A DNA stretch of 64,000 bases from Lithobates sylvaticus (taxonomy: Eukaryota > Chordata > Amphibia > Anura > Ranidae): positions 371,654,945 through 371,718,944 of the forward strand of contig CM053030.1 of NCBI GenBank assembly GCA_028564925.1. Reading direction: 5' to 3'. Position numbers and translations under genes: made by a program. This document shows, piece after piece, positions 21,601 through 33,439 of the stretch; positions within the stretch are counted from its first letter, which is position 1, and the number at the start of each line of letters is the position of its first letter. The notes below the pieces were generated by a model. That model was not told the origin of the DNA. It ran no database searches and saw nothing but the letters and a program-made list of their open reading frames with translations.

Positions 21601-22923
21601 ACGATGTTTGGTGTTTTTTTTGGGGAAAGGAAGTTTGTTCTCACTAGAAATGTCATCAAGAATGTAAAGCCAATTTATTCAATGTAAAGGAGAGGTCACC
21701 CAGTAGCTGTTTACCCATCTGGACTCTAGAGCACTAGTGCTGGGACACCCAAACCCCCTTTTTATTATGCTTTTCCACACATGTGCTCCAGTGGATACTA
21801 GAGGGGGGTCTCCATCACACAAACTTCTACCAAAAAGCTAGTAAGTTTAGCACCTTTACAAAGTGACTACATACATTTGTGCCAGCTTCTGAACACATTT
21901 GCAACTTAAGAACTGTGTGAAATTTGGAACATGCACACATTGTGTCCACATGTGCTAGCTCCCATCATGGTGGATGAATGCCAACGTTTTTTTGGGGGTG
22001 CAACCACTTTACGAACTACGAAAGTGGTTGTGGTGAAGGGGTTGCACCCCAAAAAACGTCCATTCATCCCCATGATGGAAAATGGCACTTTTGAAGCTTC
22101 TAGGCATGTGTTTTACCATCTAATGACCATTTTCAGACCCAAATTGTGTGCATGTTCTAAATTTCCACTTTCCAGGGGTGACCCCCCCATGTGATGAAGG
22201 CAAGATCAAACACACTTTGAACATATAGTCATGTCTGATCTTGTCTTCACTTTACAAAGTTGAACTTTCCTAGTTCATAGGTTCTGTTTTGCTCCATGCC
22301 TGGTTTTACCAATTGCGGAATGTTTGTAAACAATGTTGTAAATAACCAAGATGTTGTCAGTTTGGGCGTGAAGATTGTAAACGCACTTGTGAATGTTTTC
22401 CAAGTAAACTTTTTTATTTTTCTAAATGTGTGGCTTCCTTATTTAAAAAACACAATGCATTATGTATGTCAAATGTAAAGGATATGGGGGGCAATGGGTG
22501 TTATTTACTAAAGGCAAGTCCACTTTGCACTGCAAGTTTCTTATCCAGGGCACTTTTTAACTGCACTTGTAGAGCATAGTCGATTTGACTTATGTAAATG
22601 ACACCCACAGTGCTTTGTATGAAAACACGGAGCACAGCATTTTGGAGAATACACACATATCTGACCTGGTGATGAAAAGGAGTATTTTGGGTGTCAGTTA
22701 TGCAGTACAAACCTTCTCTAGACCAAAGATTAGGTAGCAAACACACAACATGAGAATAATCTTTTTGGGAAGAAGAGACTGTTACCTCCTTTTGCCCAGA
22801 AAGTGCATTCCCACTGTCGAAGGCAAAGGGAAAAAATTTCAAGGTAAAATAAGCTAAAAAGAATACTGAAATGACAAGAAATCATAGGTTGGTTGAAATA
22901 TCAGATTTATTAAAAAATGCCTC

Positions 22924-25077
22924 TCACACATCGTCAGGCAGAGCAATGGCCCCCCTACCCACAAAGTACTCCATATATTGCTCGCGGACTGCGCGGGCAT
23001 TTAGAGGGGGCAAGCCTGGACGTGCCACTTGAAGGGCTGTGAGGTCCGCATTTGGAGGGCCCTCCACATCTGGGCCAACGGGCACCACATAGTTCCTGTT
23101 ATGTCTTTTGAGGAAGTTGTGCAATATGCAACAGGCAAGAACTATGTGGTTCAGTTTGTATTCCGCCAAGTTAATTGCCGTCAAGAACAGGCGGAAGCGG
23201 CTGGCCAGGATGCCAAAAGTGTTCTCCACAACTCTTCTGGCTCTGGACAGCCTGTAGTTGAAGACCCTCTGGTCTGGGGTGAGGGTCCTCATCGGGAACG
23301 GCCTCATCAGATGGGGAGTCAACGCAAACGCTTCATCTGCGACAAAGACGAAGGGGAGTCCTTCTGCATTCTCCTCTGGAGGTGGCAAGCACAGACTGCC
23401 ACTTTGGAGACGCCAGTAGAACTCCGTGTGCGCAATGGCACCACCATCCGAGATCCGGCCGTTCATCCCCACGTCCACATACATAAATTCATATGTTGCC
23501 GACACCACGCCAACATCACTACACTATTAAACCCTTTATAATTATAATAGTAGGACCCCGAGTTGGGCGGTGGGACGATGCGGACGTGTTTCCCATCAAT
23601 TGCCCCTCCGCAGTTAGGAAAGTCCCAACGGCTGGCAAAGTGGGAGGCCACAGTCTGCCATTCCTGTGGCGTGGAAGGGAACTGTGGAGTGAAACAAGAA
23701 AAAATAATTAGTCACTTTGCACATAAACATTGCAAGCAGATTAGACAATCAACATCTTGGAACAAGAGCATTGTATAAAATTGGAGGCTGGAAAGTATTT
23801 GCACAGAAAAGTAGAGGCTCCCCTTCACAGATTACTCACCCCCCATCAATCCCCACACTTCTGATGGGCCATTGGCAATAACTAGGGTTTTGGGGGGGGG
23901 GGGTTGTTGGACAGGTAACCCTCTGCACTTCATTGATTGGCAAATGGCTCAATAATGTGTGCTAGTTTGGCCAGACACTCTGTACTTAACACTATTGGCA
24001 GCCCCCAGGAAAGCTAAACTAACATTTCAAACCCCCCCCCCCCCCCCCCCAAAAAAAAAAAGGAAAGCACATTGTGACATTATGAAATTACCAAGCAAGC
24101 TAATAGGAGAGAAAGAACACAAAAAAATAGGAAATGGAAAGTATGGAGGCAGCCCCTTGCACTACATGCTTTGCAGAATTCATCCCTAAAGTTGCCCACT
24201 ATAAAGAGGTAGGTATATAGTGTGTATTGACCTTGGGAAAGCCAGCAGATAGAGGATTGGTACCATCTGACAGAGCAGTTGGGGGAGGGGGTTCCTAATG
24301 AGTTTGCCCCCCCCCCCCCACCAAAAAAGGGGGCTCTACATGAAGTAAACCACACAGCAAACATTTGTGCATATTTTAGGGGGTGTTTGGGGGCAAACAA
24401 TACTATGCAGCAGACAAAATACATTGCTTAAGTGACTAGGCCATAGGTGTCTATTGGGGCAGAAGAGCATGCTGGGGAGGTAAGTGAAGGGAAAAATGCA
24501 TGAAGGAGAAAAGGGGCACAGCATATTAGAGCATATTGCAATCATGGTAATTAGGGAAGGAGGTCAAAAATAGAAGACATTAGCAAACAGAGCATACATA
24601 GAAGGGAATAGTAAAGTATAAATGTTACCTTAATATAGTCCTCCTGCAGGACCTCGATGAACAGGTCTCTGGAATAATGATTCCCAGGGCCTGGGGAGAG
24701 ATACCTGAAGAGAACTTCAAATCCTGAAGACTTCTCCCTGTCGCCAAGTACCTCAACGTGGCAACAAGCCTCTGCTCCGGAGTAATGGCTTGTCTCATGC
24801 AGGTATCCTGCCGGCTGATAAAGGGGGTCAGCAAAGCCAAAAGACGGTGAAAATCGGGGTCCGTCATCCTGAGAAAGTTCCTGAAATCATCAGGATTATT
24901 CTCCCGGATCTCACGAAGCAAAGGCATGTGCGAGAATTGGTCACGCTGAAGCAACCAATTCTTGGTCCACATACTCCTCGTCACTCTGTTCATGGACGGG
25001 TCTTGGGTCAAAGCTAAAAGCCCGACACCAATTCCGCGTACAGCACGAACTCGGCGACGAGTACGCACGGGAAACAT
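22924..25077 (-). CDS. HARBI1-like DDE nuclease of the Harbinger element, two exons, frameshifted
   Basis: Exon 1 (25077-24629) starts ATGTTTCCC and encodes the helical N-terminus (FRNFLRMTDPDFHRLLALL, ITPEQRLVATLRYLATGRS, ISPQALGIIIPETC). It ends at an AAG/GTAACA donor coding QEDYIK. Exon 2 (23681-22924) follows a CTCCACAG acceptor and encodes FPSTPQEWQTVASHF, GGAIDGKHVRI (first catalytic Asp, 23595-23597), FVFVADEAF (second Asp, 23335-23337) and ENTFGILASRFR (catalytic Glu, 23224-23226), ending LPDDV. Length matches HARBI1 (~350-400 residues). Two frame changes are visible: a short deletion after PETC in exon 1 (the DLFIEV reading is shifted) and a one-base loss after NSVVMLA in exon 2. The DDE triad survives but no full-length protein can be made without luck at both sites. 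Confidence 0.85.
24030..24062. repeat. Poly-C/poly-A low-complexity run in nuclease intron
   Basis: A run of about 20 C followed by about 11 A within the intron between the two nuclease exons. Confidence 0.8.
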
Positions 25078-25310
25078 CGCTCACAAGGTCACAAAAGGTC
25101 GGCTGGTCAGAACGGACAAACAGAAAGCACCGATAAACAGCAAGGCCTGAAAGAACGAAATGAATACCAGAAACGAGCAGACAATAAGCAGTGCAAATCA
25201 AAGCGTCCTATATCAAGATATAGGCCGCAATGACCAACAAATGCGAACTGACTACACGCACTAATAAACAGATACGCACGACAAGCACAAACTGAAGAGC
25301 AGTAACGATG

Positions 25311-25565
25311 TATGTATTTTATAGCAATTTATAGCAATTAAAAAAAAAAAAATACCTTTCCTTTTCAATCTGCAACACTAATTGTTGGTCAAATTCAATG
25401 CAATATGGCAACCTGGGGCATTCTGTAAACAGTTGGTGTATAGAATGCCTTCAGAATTTTAATTTTCTGCTTGAGTGAGGAACTGCACTGAGATACAAAA
25501 CTGGTTTTATGCATCTTCCACAACAAAAATCTTTTATCACCCAGAGGGGAATGTTTTTTTCTAAG
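25311..25565. other. No gene seen
   Basis: AT-rich DNA between the last Harbinger-like sequence and the hAT MITE. Confidence 0.4.
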
Positions 25566-25752
25566 CAAAATGGTTCCCAACTCCTGTCCTTGGGACCCAC
25601 TAACAGGCCAGATTTTAAGTATTACCATGGGGAGATGCAGACTAGAATACTGCAATCACTGAGCAGCAAATGGTATAACCTGTGATGTATTTCAGTTATT
25701 GTGTAAACCTGGCCTGTTAGTGGGTCCTGAGGACAGGAGTTGAGAACCACTG
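25566..25752. mobile_element. hAT-type MITE
   Basis: Long inverted ends: the right end reads AGGACAGGAGTTGAGAACCACTG and the left end carries its mirror with CCCAACTCCTGTCC and CCCACTAACAGGCCAG. The flanks TTCTAAG and CTTTAAG agree at 5 of 7 positions, compatible with a decayed 8-bp duplication. The CAGTGGTT-type terminus is common in hAT MITEs. Confidence 0.65.
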
Positions 25753-25769
25753 CTTTAAGGCCAAATGTT

Positions 25770-26580
25770 AGTCCAGACTAGAAAGGAGCAAGGACAGAGT
25801 GTGCCCCATGGAGAACTTTCTAGGATGAAAGCTCCTCAATTTGCATCAACCAAAGTAAGCGTTCCAGGTGTAATGGTAGATTTTTCAAGAAGTCCACTCC
25901 CTACCCTTTAGGAGGGAGGGATGACGGAATCCCAAAGGCCTCTCTCCCTCAGGAATGTGGCTTCAACAGCCATGCAGTTAAAACCAATTACTGAAGCTGT
26001 ATGGAACACTAACCCTTGGGCCAAGAGGACTAAACAATCCGGAAGGACCCATGGAGTGCCTGTCAGGAGCTTGAGTATGTCTGAGTACCCTGTTCCCCTG
26101 AGCCAATAAGGCATAATGAAAATCCCTGGAATGTCCTCCCTCTCGATCAGGCGGAGTGGGTGAGGGAGTATCTGGAGTTTTGGAAAGGCATAGATCAGCT
26201 TAAACTGATATGTTGTCGCCAAATCACCCACTCTGCAGGCCTGAGGACCCTTGGACCTGGTGACAAAGCTGTTCAATTTTGCTGGATGTCAGCAGGTCCA
26301 CTAGATATCCCCACCTGTCGCAACTGGCTTGAAAGTCCTCTGGATGGAGAGCCCATTCCCTTAGATCCAGACTCTGGGCTCATATAGACTGAATTCTCAT
26401 TAGGTGACCCCACAAAAGAGGAGTCCTTTGTTGAAGAGACAACCAAATCGCGAGTTCCAGAATGCTGAATTCAAGGCAAGCTTTCTTCGACAACCAGGTC
26501 TTCCGCACTAATAGGGTGTTCTGGACAGCTCCCCAGCCTGACAGACTGGTATCCTCTGTCAGAACAGGACAATGTCAGAC
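25770..26580 (-). mobile_element. DIRS-type retrotransposon fossil (RNase H to recombinase start)
   Basis: Minus-strand translation shows the RNase H region of a DIRS-like element (LSGWGAV near 26545, LEFSILELAIW, WALHPEDFQ). A long piece follows with LIYAFPKLQILPHPLRLIE and GTPWVLPDCLVLLAQG, and the start of the tyrosine-recombinase part (YTWNAYFG.CKLRS) lies near 25830-25870. It is an internal fragment without visible ends and it is broken in several places. Probably old. Confidence 0.7.
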
Positions 26581-27756
26581 CAATTATAAACAAGTATGAG
26601 AGGTTTTATGTCTAAACTGTGCACTCTACTATTTTGTGAGGTAAATTATTAACAAAACTGCTGATTTTACAGTAGGAGTTGCCAACTTGCAACGTGCATA
26701 CTTTGTATAAATGTCCCCCAATTAGGTAGGGGGAGTATAAATGTCTCATTCCTTTTCTCAATGGCAACAAATGCTATGTATCTGGCAGGCAACATTAAAA
26801 TGCATCAATGAGATTAAGCATTATCAAGACTCGGCAGCAATTAATCTCTGCCGTGCTGCTGAAAAAAAAAAAAAAAAAAAAGCGTATATATATTACTCTA
26901 AATGGCAAAGTAAATAACACGGCTTCTTGCTTGGCGTGCTTTCAGAGAAAAATGTCCCTTTGTACACCTGGACCACACAAGCATACATCATTTGTATATG
27001 ACTAATAACATTTGCAATACCAGATAAAACAAAGAAAGATCAAACACAAACGTTTAGCACTTCAAACAAGCTGAATAAAAAGCAATGCACGTTATCTTTG
27101 TAATAAACATTTATCAATTCCCTGTATAAAAAAAACACATTTATGTGCAAGACTTTCATCTGCTTCTTTACCTTTAGTGCTCAATGGAACTTTTGTTGTG
27201 CAGCCAAACAGACGTGGGTAGGTGTGGCTTATTTAATTTGTAACACATTCAAAGTCTTTCAAAACACAAAGCCAACTTCATGAAACAAGGGGCAGTTTAT
27301 ATATGCACTTTTCAATGAAGAGCACAAATTCTTCTGATGTTGCTGGCCAAGGATGATTTTGCAATTCCAAACAATCAGCTCATCAGAATATTTGTTTCTC
27401 GGTTGATTATGATGCAGTGCATTTGAGATGAGGTCTCCAGAGCTAATGCAGAGTTTCTAAAATTTTTAAATATTCAAAATGTTTAAAGATTCTATATATT
27501 TTTTTTACCACTGTGACACTGTTCTGCAAGGTTTCTCGATTCTGACCATATGTATCCCTTCCTTCAGTACAATTATGGTAAAATCAAAAATACTGAACAG
27601 CAATGTTTCTCCGGGCATGTCTATTTTTACAATGGAAAACACAAAGAATCATAACAAAATATTACCAGCTTTAAAAGCTAACACACACTGTTTACTGTCT
27701 TGATTAATGTCCCTCCATTTAGAAGGAGCAGAGTTGAACTTCAGTTAAATCGTTAA
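26581..27756. other. No gene seen
   Basis: AT-rich unassigned DNA with an A run at 26862-26881. Confidence 0.5.
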
Positions 27757-28582
27757 AGTAGAACTATAGACTTTTGTTTTTTTTTCATTTTGGATAGACC
27801 AAGGCAGAGTTATAACCCCTGTCAGAGTTTTTTTGTCCCTTTATTTATTTTCAATTCCTGTCCTATAGCCAATCAGGAATTGAGAGGAAATTTAGCAAAT
27901 TAAGGGAAGTCCTGGGGACCCCAAGGTTACCAGAATTAGTTTTGGGTTGTTTGAGATTTTCTTTTACTTTCAATGATAATGGTAAACAGGACAAATATGA
28001 GAGGGTGAATCTCCTTAAAGGGGTTGTAAATGTTTTAAATAACAAACATGTCATACTTACCTCCACTGTCCAGTTAGTTTTGCACAGAGTGGCCCTGATC
28101 TGCCTCTTCTGGGTTCCCCGGAGGTGCTGGTGGCTCCTCCCTGCATCGAGTGCCCACGATGGAGAAGTCTCTTCTAAGGTGGACACCTGTGCAGGCGCGC
28201 TCCCGAGTCCTGCTTCTGTGTCCATTCACACAGAATGCAGGGCTTGGCCCTGCCCCCGGCAGATTGGATTTGATTGACAACAGTGGGAGCCAATGGCTGC
28301 ACTGCTATCATTCTATCCAATCAGGACACGAGACATCAGCTAGAGCTGGTGTGCTCATTCCGGGTTGGAGAAAGATTGGGGTCAGGTAAGTAAAAACGGG
28401 GGCTCGGGGGGGCTGCAGCACCACAGAAGGTTTTTCACCTTAATGCATAGAATGCATTAAGGTGAAAAACCTTGAGGGTTTACAACCCCTTTAATGGGGA
28501 CTCATACAGCTATAAAAAGTGACAAGCCTTCTTAGCCCACTCTGCTCTATCGAAAACTAAAAGTTTTACCTTTAGTTATACT
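27757..28582. mobile_element. TTAA-type MITE (outer) interrupted by another MITE
   Basis: TTAA lies at 27753-27756 and TTAG at 28583-28586. Ends are AGTAGAACTATAGACTTTTG and, reverse-complemented, AGTATAACTAAAGG. The MITE at 28019-28490 lies inside. Confidence 0.6.
28019..28490. mobile_element. TTAA-flanked MITE (inner)
   Basis: TTAA at 28015-28018 and 28491-28494 bounds ends reading AGGGGTTGTAAATG and, at the right, GGGTTTACAACCCCT. The same terminus bounds 10162-10524, but the interiors differ. The interior is GC-rich. Confidence 0.75.
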
Positions 28583-29679
28583 TTAGGTACACAGTTTAAA
28601 GCTGAACTCCAATAATTATTTGTATTGCATACTTGCATTGTTCCAGTTTGGCACAATGTAAGTATGCATTATTCATGCCTAATGGGCTGACGGGGAAGCT
28701 AGAAATCACTGCAGTAGTAGGCAATACTACTGTAATTGCCGCTATCTTCCATGTCCCGCGCAGGTTCTATGGGAGTGGCTGCCCCACGGTACACTGGCCA
28801 TAGAGGGTGACTTGCTTGGCAACACTGCCGTTCACAGAATGCCTTGTATTTTTTAAATGAACGCAAAATGTTCTCTGATTGGACAAAGTGGATAGTGTGA
28901 GGTCATCACCCTTCACCTAATTTTTTTTTAGCAAATTTAAACAGAAGTATATACAGTTAATTAAATGACACCTTCACTTTGAGTAAATTTAAATATAACT
29001 AGTTTTCTAGTGCAATTGCTGAAGAGCAGAAACACACTATAATGCATTTAACATTATTTCCAATGGGTCCCATTCACATCTATGCAGTTTACTGCAGTTC
29101 TTTCTTTGAAAAGGTGCAGGGACTTTTTTTTACACACAGGATGGTGCATTTTTTGGCTCCATAGATTTCAATGGGAGCACATCAAAAATGCACATACATG
29201 CATTCTTGGTAGAGTTTTGTATTTAACAACCAGTCTCCTCTTACAAAAAAAAAAAAAAAAAACATGACGTATGAACACACATTAAAAACATGCTTGAAAA
29301 GGTGCTGCAAAAAAAAGTATCAAAAACTGCATCAATTGCATATGCACAGATGTAAGCTTGACCTTAGCCTAGTTCACACAAAAATACTAACGTACACAGC
29401 CTTTGCAAGAAAAGGATCTGATCTAGGTCCTGTGCTAAGTGTGCACTTGTGCAACATCCCCAGTCATTACTTTGGATGAGAGTAGAGTATGGACGATCCA
29501 TAGGAATAAATAGGGCACAGTACATAGTCAAGATTTACAATATTTCCTAAAAAAGGGTTGTGCGGCACCAGGCAGGTCAGTGCAGGGAAAAAAAAAGCAT
29601 TGAGGAAACAAATCTATATTTTAAAGTTTGGGAGCTACACTGAGAGGGTGAGTATTTTTATTTATTTATTACAGGTACT
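28583..29679. other. No gene seen; possible single MITE ends
   Basis: A TTAAAGCTGAACTCCA sequence near 28598 resembles a TTAA MITE terminus, but no partner was found. Low-complexity A runs lie near 29245-29263. Confidence 0.4.
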
Positions 29680-29681
29680 TA

Positions 29682-30832
29682 CAGTGAGTACAAAAAAAAG
29701 TCTACACACCCTTGTTAAAATGTCATGTTTCTGTGACGTAAAAAAAAAAAGAGACAAAGATTTTTCCACCTTTAATGTGACCTATAATCTTTACAACTCA
29801 ATTGAAAAATAAACTGAAATCTTTGGGGGGGGGGGGAGGGGGGTAAGGATAGAAAATAAAATAATGTGGTGTGTTCAGAATTAAGCAATCAAACTCATGT
29901 TAAATAGGAGTCAGTACACACCTGCCACCATTTAAAGTGCCTCTGATTAACCCCAAATAAAGTTCAGCTGTTCTAGTAGGTCTTTCCTGACATTTTCTTA
30001 GTTACATCCTACAGCAAAAGCCATGGTCCGCAGACAGCTTTCAAAGCATCAGAGGGATCTCATTGTTAAAGGGTATCAGTCAGGAGAAAGGTACAACATA
30101 ATTTCCAAGGCATTAAATATACCATGGAACATAGTGAAGACAGTCATCATCAAGTGGAGAAAATATGACACAACAGAGACATTACTAAGAACTAGACGTT
30201 CCTCCAAAATTGATGAAAAGACAAGAAGAAAACTGGTCAGGGAGGCTGCCACTCAAGAGGCCTAAAGCAACATTAAAGGAGCTACAGGAATATATGGCAA
30301 GTACTGGCTGTGTGGTACTTGTGACAACAATCTCCCGTATTCTTCATATGTCTGGGCTATGGGGTAGAGTGGCAAGACGGAAACACAGCTAAATTTTGCA
30401 AAAACACATTTGAAGTCTGCCGAAAGCATGTGGGAAAATGTATATGGTCCGATTAAACCAATGTTGAACTTTTTGGCCATAATTCCAAAAGATATGTTTG
30501 GGGCACCTGAAACCTCAAAGACCTGAATCCGATTGAACATCTGTGGGGTGATCTGAAGAGATTTGTGAACGTGAGATGCCCTCGCAATCTGACAGATTTG
30601 GATTGTTTGTGCAAAGAATAGTGGGAAAATATTGCCAAGTCAAGATGTGCCATGCTGATAGACGTATACCCAAAAGGACTGAGTGCTGTAATAAAATCAA
30701 AAGGTGTTTTAACAAAGTATTAGTTTAAGGGTGTGCACACTTATGCAACCATATTTTAGTTTTTTGTCCCATTTTTTACATCACAGAAACCTGACATTTT
30801 AACAGGGGTGTGCAGACTTTTTATATCCACTG
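29682..30832 (+). mobile_element. Tc1-like element with internally deleted transposase
   Basis: TA lies at 29680-29681 and 30833-30834. Ends are CAGTGAGTACAAAAAAAAG and its inverted counterpart (rev-comp CAGTGGATATAAAAAGTC). The transposase begins at 30023 (MVRRQLSKHQRDLIVKGYQS, a paired-type helix-turn-helix; then VIIKWRKY). The C-terminal half resumes as [31 protein letters not shown] near 30525-30615. Confidence 0.8.
30023..30722 (+). pseudogene. Tc1-like transposase pseudogene
   Basis: The N-terminal DNA-binding domain is open for 80 codons from 30023, then the frame shifts near 30240-30265 (QATLKELQEYMASTGCVV continues in another frame). The sequence jumps from the LFGHNSKRYVWG-type segment (just after the first catalytic Asp) to NPIEHLW (third acidic residue), so the block with the second catalytic Asp is deleted. 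It cannot be active. Confidence 0.75.
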
Positions 30833-30834
30833 TA

Positions 30835-31250
30835 TATAGTGTTTTATATTGATTGTATGTGAGTACAGACATGGGTGGAGCAATCTCCTTGAGGAGGAGG
30901 GCAGGTGCAGGGTGTGTGTTAATGAGGTGAGCTGGTGAACTCCTTCCTGTGTCTTAACAGTTTTCCCAACTCAGTGCATAAATACCAGGACGTAATGGAG
31001 GAGTTTTCTATGGCACACACCGGAGGCTGAGGTAATGCCTGTCCTAGAAGTCAGAGAAAGCTTTTTCTATTCTGCAATGGAGTTACAGTAATGGTATATT
31101 GGTACATAGGGAAGCTGGAATTTAGAAAAAAAAAGGTGAACTTCACTAAAAGCAAACTTGCCCCTTGATTCACTATACTTTTAGATCTACTGATCATATT
31201 GACAAACTGTTTTTACCGAAGGCAACTTCTATTGATTCATTTTCTCATCA
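30835..31250. other. No gene seen
   Basis: Unassigned DNA between the Tc1 element and the LINE insertion. Confidence 0.45.
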
Positions 31251-31257
31251 GGAATAC

Positions 31258-31718
31258 AAATTCAATGTTACCTTATTACAAAGCCACATATGAAAGTCGG
31301 AGTTGTATAAAGAAATTTGACAAAGTATGGCATTCATGGCTTAATTCCGACAGTACTGTAGGGTAAGAAATAGTTGCGAGATACTGGTACTGGAGGTTTG
31401 ACCTGCTTCCCGAGGATGATGTGCTAAACAACATAGTTGGGTAACAGCTGAAATAATACAGAAGACACCAGGTCCCCACATTACAAGAGCACACATGCCT
31501 GTATGAATTTATATATGACTCCGTATCATAGTCGAGATGTGACTCGGGGGTGGGGTGGGTGGGAGGGGGGGGCAGGGGGAAGTTTTAGTTAGTTGGTCTA
31601 TGTTAGACAGTTGGCCTCGGCCAGTTTTTGGATGTTGTCTTGCGGACGCATCATATGTTGTATGTTATGCATATTAAAATTTCAATAAACAGATTTTTCA
31701 AAAAAAAAAAAAAAAAAA
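31258..31718 (+). mobile_element. 5'-truncated LINE 3' end with target duplication
   Basis: GGAATAC at 31251-31257 is repeated at 31719-31725, directly after a poly-A tail of about 18 A (31700-31718). The tail follows a polyadenylation-like signal (CAATAAAC, near 31682). Upstream, a plus frame reads KKFDKVWHSWLNSDSTVG, resembling the extreme C-terminus of L1/Tx1 ORF2. The clean tail and 7-bp duplication show target-primed reverse transcription. Confidence 0.8.
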
Positions 31719-31725
31719 GGAATAC

Positions 31726-32759
31726 TGTAAATAATTTTGCTTATTTCTATTTGTCAGCTTTTTTACTTTAGCTCTGATCCAACACTGCTACACTTGGCTT
31801 CAAACTAGAAACGAGTGAATCAGTATTTCAACTCAACCCTTTCTTTCTTTATTTGGACTTATCTGTTATCAGCTCATTATGCATTTATACTCTTATAGGA
31901 AAAACACGCAGAAAAATATGAAATCGGCAAATGAGATGAAAAGGGTCGGTAAAAAATTTAATTGAGTTATTTATAGAACAGTCTAACGTCCCCCTGTGGA
32001 ATGGAAAAATATCTGTGCATATCTATTTAGATATAGCACTGTTTCCCTTTTTTTGCTGCTAGTATTTACCCTGTTCACTCTTCTCTACTGAAGTGTTGTG
32101 TATATAAGTATAAAATTGATGAATTGTATCAGGATTACTAACAAAGCATCATTTATAGTTGGAAGTCATTTTATTGTGACAAATGTTCCACTTTATGGAT
32201 ATAGTGTGACTAGTTACAGTTGTAAAGTAATAAAAATGTTGTTTTATATCCCTATCATGTATCACTTTTACATCTATAGGGACTAACTGACAAGGGAAAC
32301 TACTATATGTGTGACTTGATAAGAGCTGTCACTTTACATTTATGCCAACACTGCTTTTCATTCCTGTATTTTAACTATTTATAAGCAAAAGTGTAACCCT
32401 CGGAGGAATACACTATACTGTAGTGATCTACTATATGATCCTGCAAGACCACTACAGACAGAAAAATAAGTTGGTATAATAGAATACTTCAAAAGTACAA
32501 TTGTACAAACTTAAGTCTAATAGAAAATACAGCTCCATTGAATATTTTACCGCAAATGTAGAATTATTCACAATAAATCACTAAAATATATTAAATGTAA
32601 AATTATCTAGTTGTCAACACCTCAATACAGCCTTAGAATGTGCAGATATGTTCAGCCTGTACAAGTGTTCCACATAACCATAGGTAAGTCCTAGTCTAGG
32701 ACTATAGAAGCACAGAAAGCACAAATATTTCTTGGCTCAAATTGAAAGCTTCACATTTA
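31726..32759. other. No gene seen
   Basis: AT-rich, no repeats or coding signal recognised. Confidence 0.5.
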
Positions 32760-32878
32760 GGCCTCATGCACACAGGACATTTTGCAAACTCTCCTAGAAG
32801 CTTTCCTCCTGCCAGCAGCTATTTGACAAAAAAAAAAAAAGCATGACACTTGCAAGTGTCTAAAGTTTTTACAAGCTT

Positions 32879-32882
32879 TTAA
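32879..32882. repeat. TTAA target duplication, left
   Basis: TTAA directly precedes the piggyBac terminus CCACTTCCCGACCGCC; its partner is at 41103-41106. Confidence 0.85.
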
Positions 32883-32965
32883 CCACTTCCCGACCGCCCC
32901 ATGTATATATACGTCAACAGAATGGCACGTACAGGCAGAATCACGTACCTGTATGTGACATTCTT

Positions 32966-33004
32966 CCGGCGGTTGGGGGGTCCGATCGGACCCCCCTCCG
33001 CCGG
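32966..33004. repeat. Subterminal hairpin of piggyBac
   Basis: A 22-bp perfect palindrome centred on TCCGATCGGA (32975-32996) with G6/C6 arms is extended by CCGGCGG / CCGCCGG on either side. It lies about 85 bp inside the left end. Confidence 0.8.
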
Positions 33005-33439
33005 CGGGGACGGTCGGGATGGCTTCAGAAGCGATGCGGGACGAGGTAACGGCCAGTCGTTTCTGGCCACCCCCTCCCGATCGCTCTGGCCAATGAGGTT
33101 CTTCCGCTTCCTTCCCCTTCCTGTGTAATTGTAAACACAGGCAAGGGGAAGTGATGTCACGCTCCTCGTGTCGGTCTTTCTGACCGGGACGCCGAGCGGA
33201 GAAGACATCAGGTTAGTGCACCAACACTACACTGACACCAGGCACACATAGGCACATATTTCACCCCCCTGTCACCCCCAGATCACCCCCCAGATCACCC
33301 CCTGCCCCCCCAGTCACAGTGTCACTGATTGCAGTGATCATTTATTTTACTGATCACTGCATTTAGTGTCAGTGTGACTGCAATAACTGTCAGGGCAGTT
33401 AGTTTTAGGCCCCTTTAGGTCCAAGGTAGCCCCCTACCC

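Larger units (their letters stand above)
18514..25310. mobile_element. Three-gene Harbinger-type DNA transposon (right end not found)
   Basis: The left end is AGCCCCATACACACGGTCGG after TTA (18511-18513), matching the terminus of the 183-bp MITE at 41551-41733. Subterminal repeats of GTCCGACGGACAAAG follow to about 18735. Inside are a MADF-domain gene (minus), a divergent Myb/SANT-like gene (plus) and a HARBI1-like nuclease gene (minus). A matching right terminus was not seen; the CpG-containing sequence upstream of the nuclease gene stops near 25310. All three genes in one element is an inference from proximity, shared style and the single visible terminus; two nested elements remain possible. 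Confidence 0.6.
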
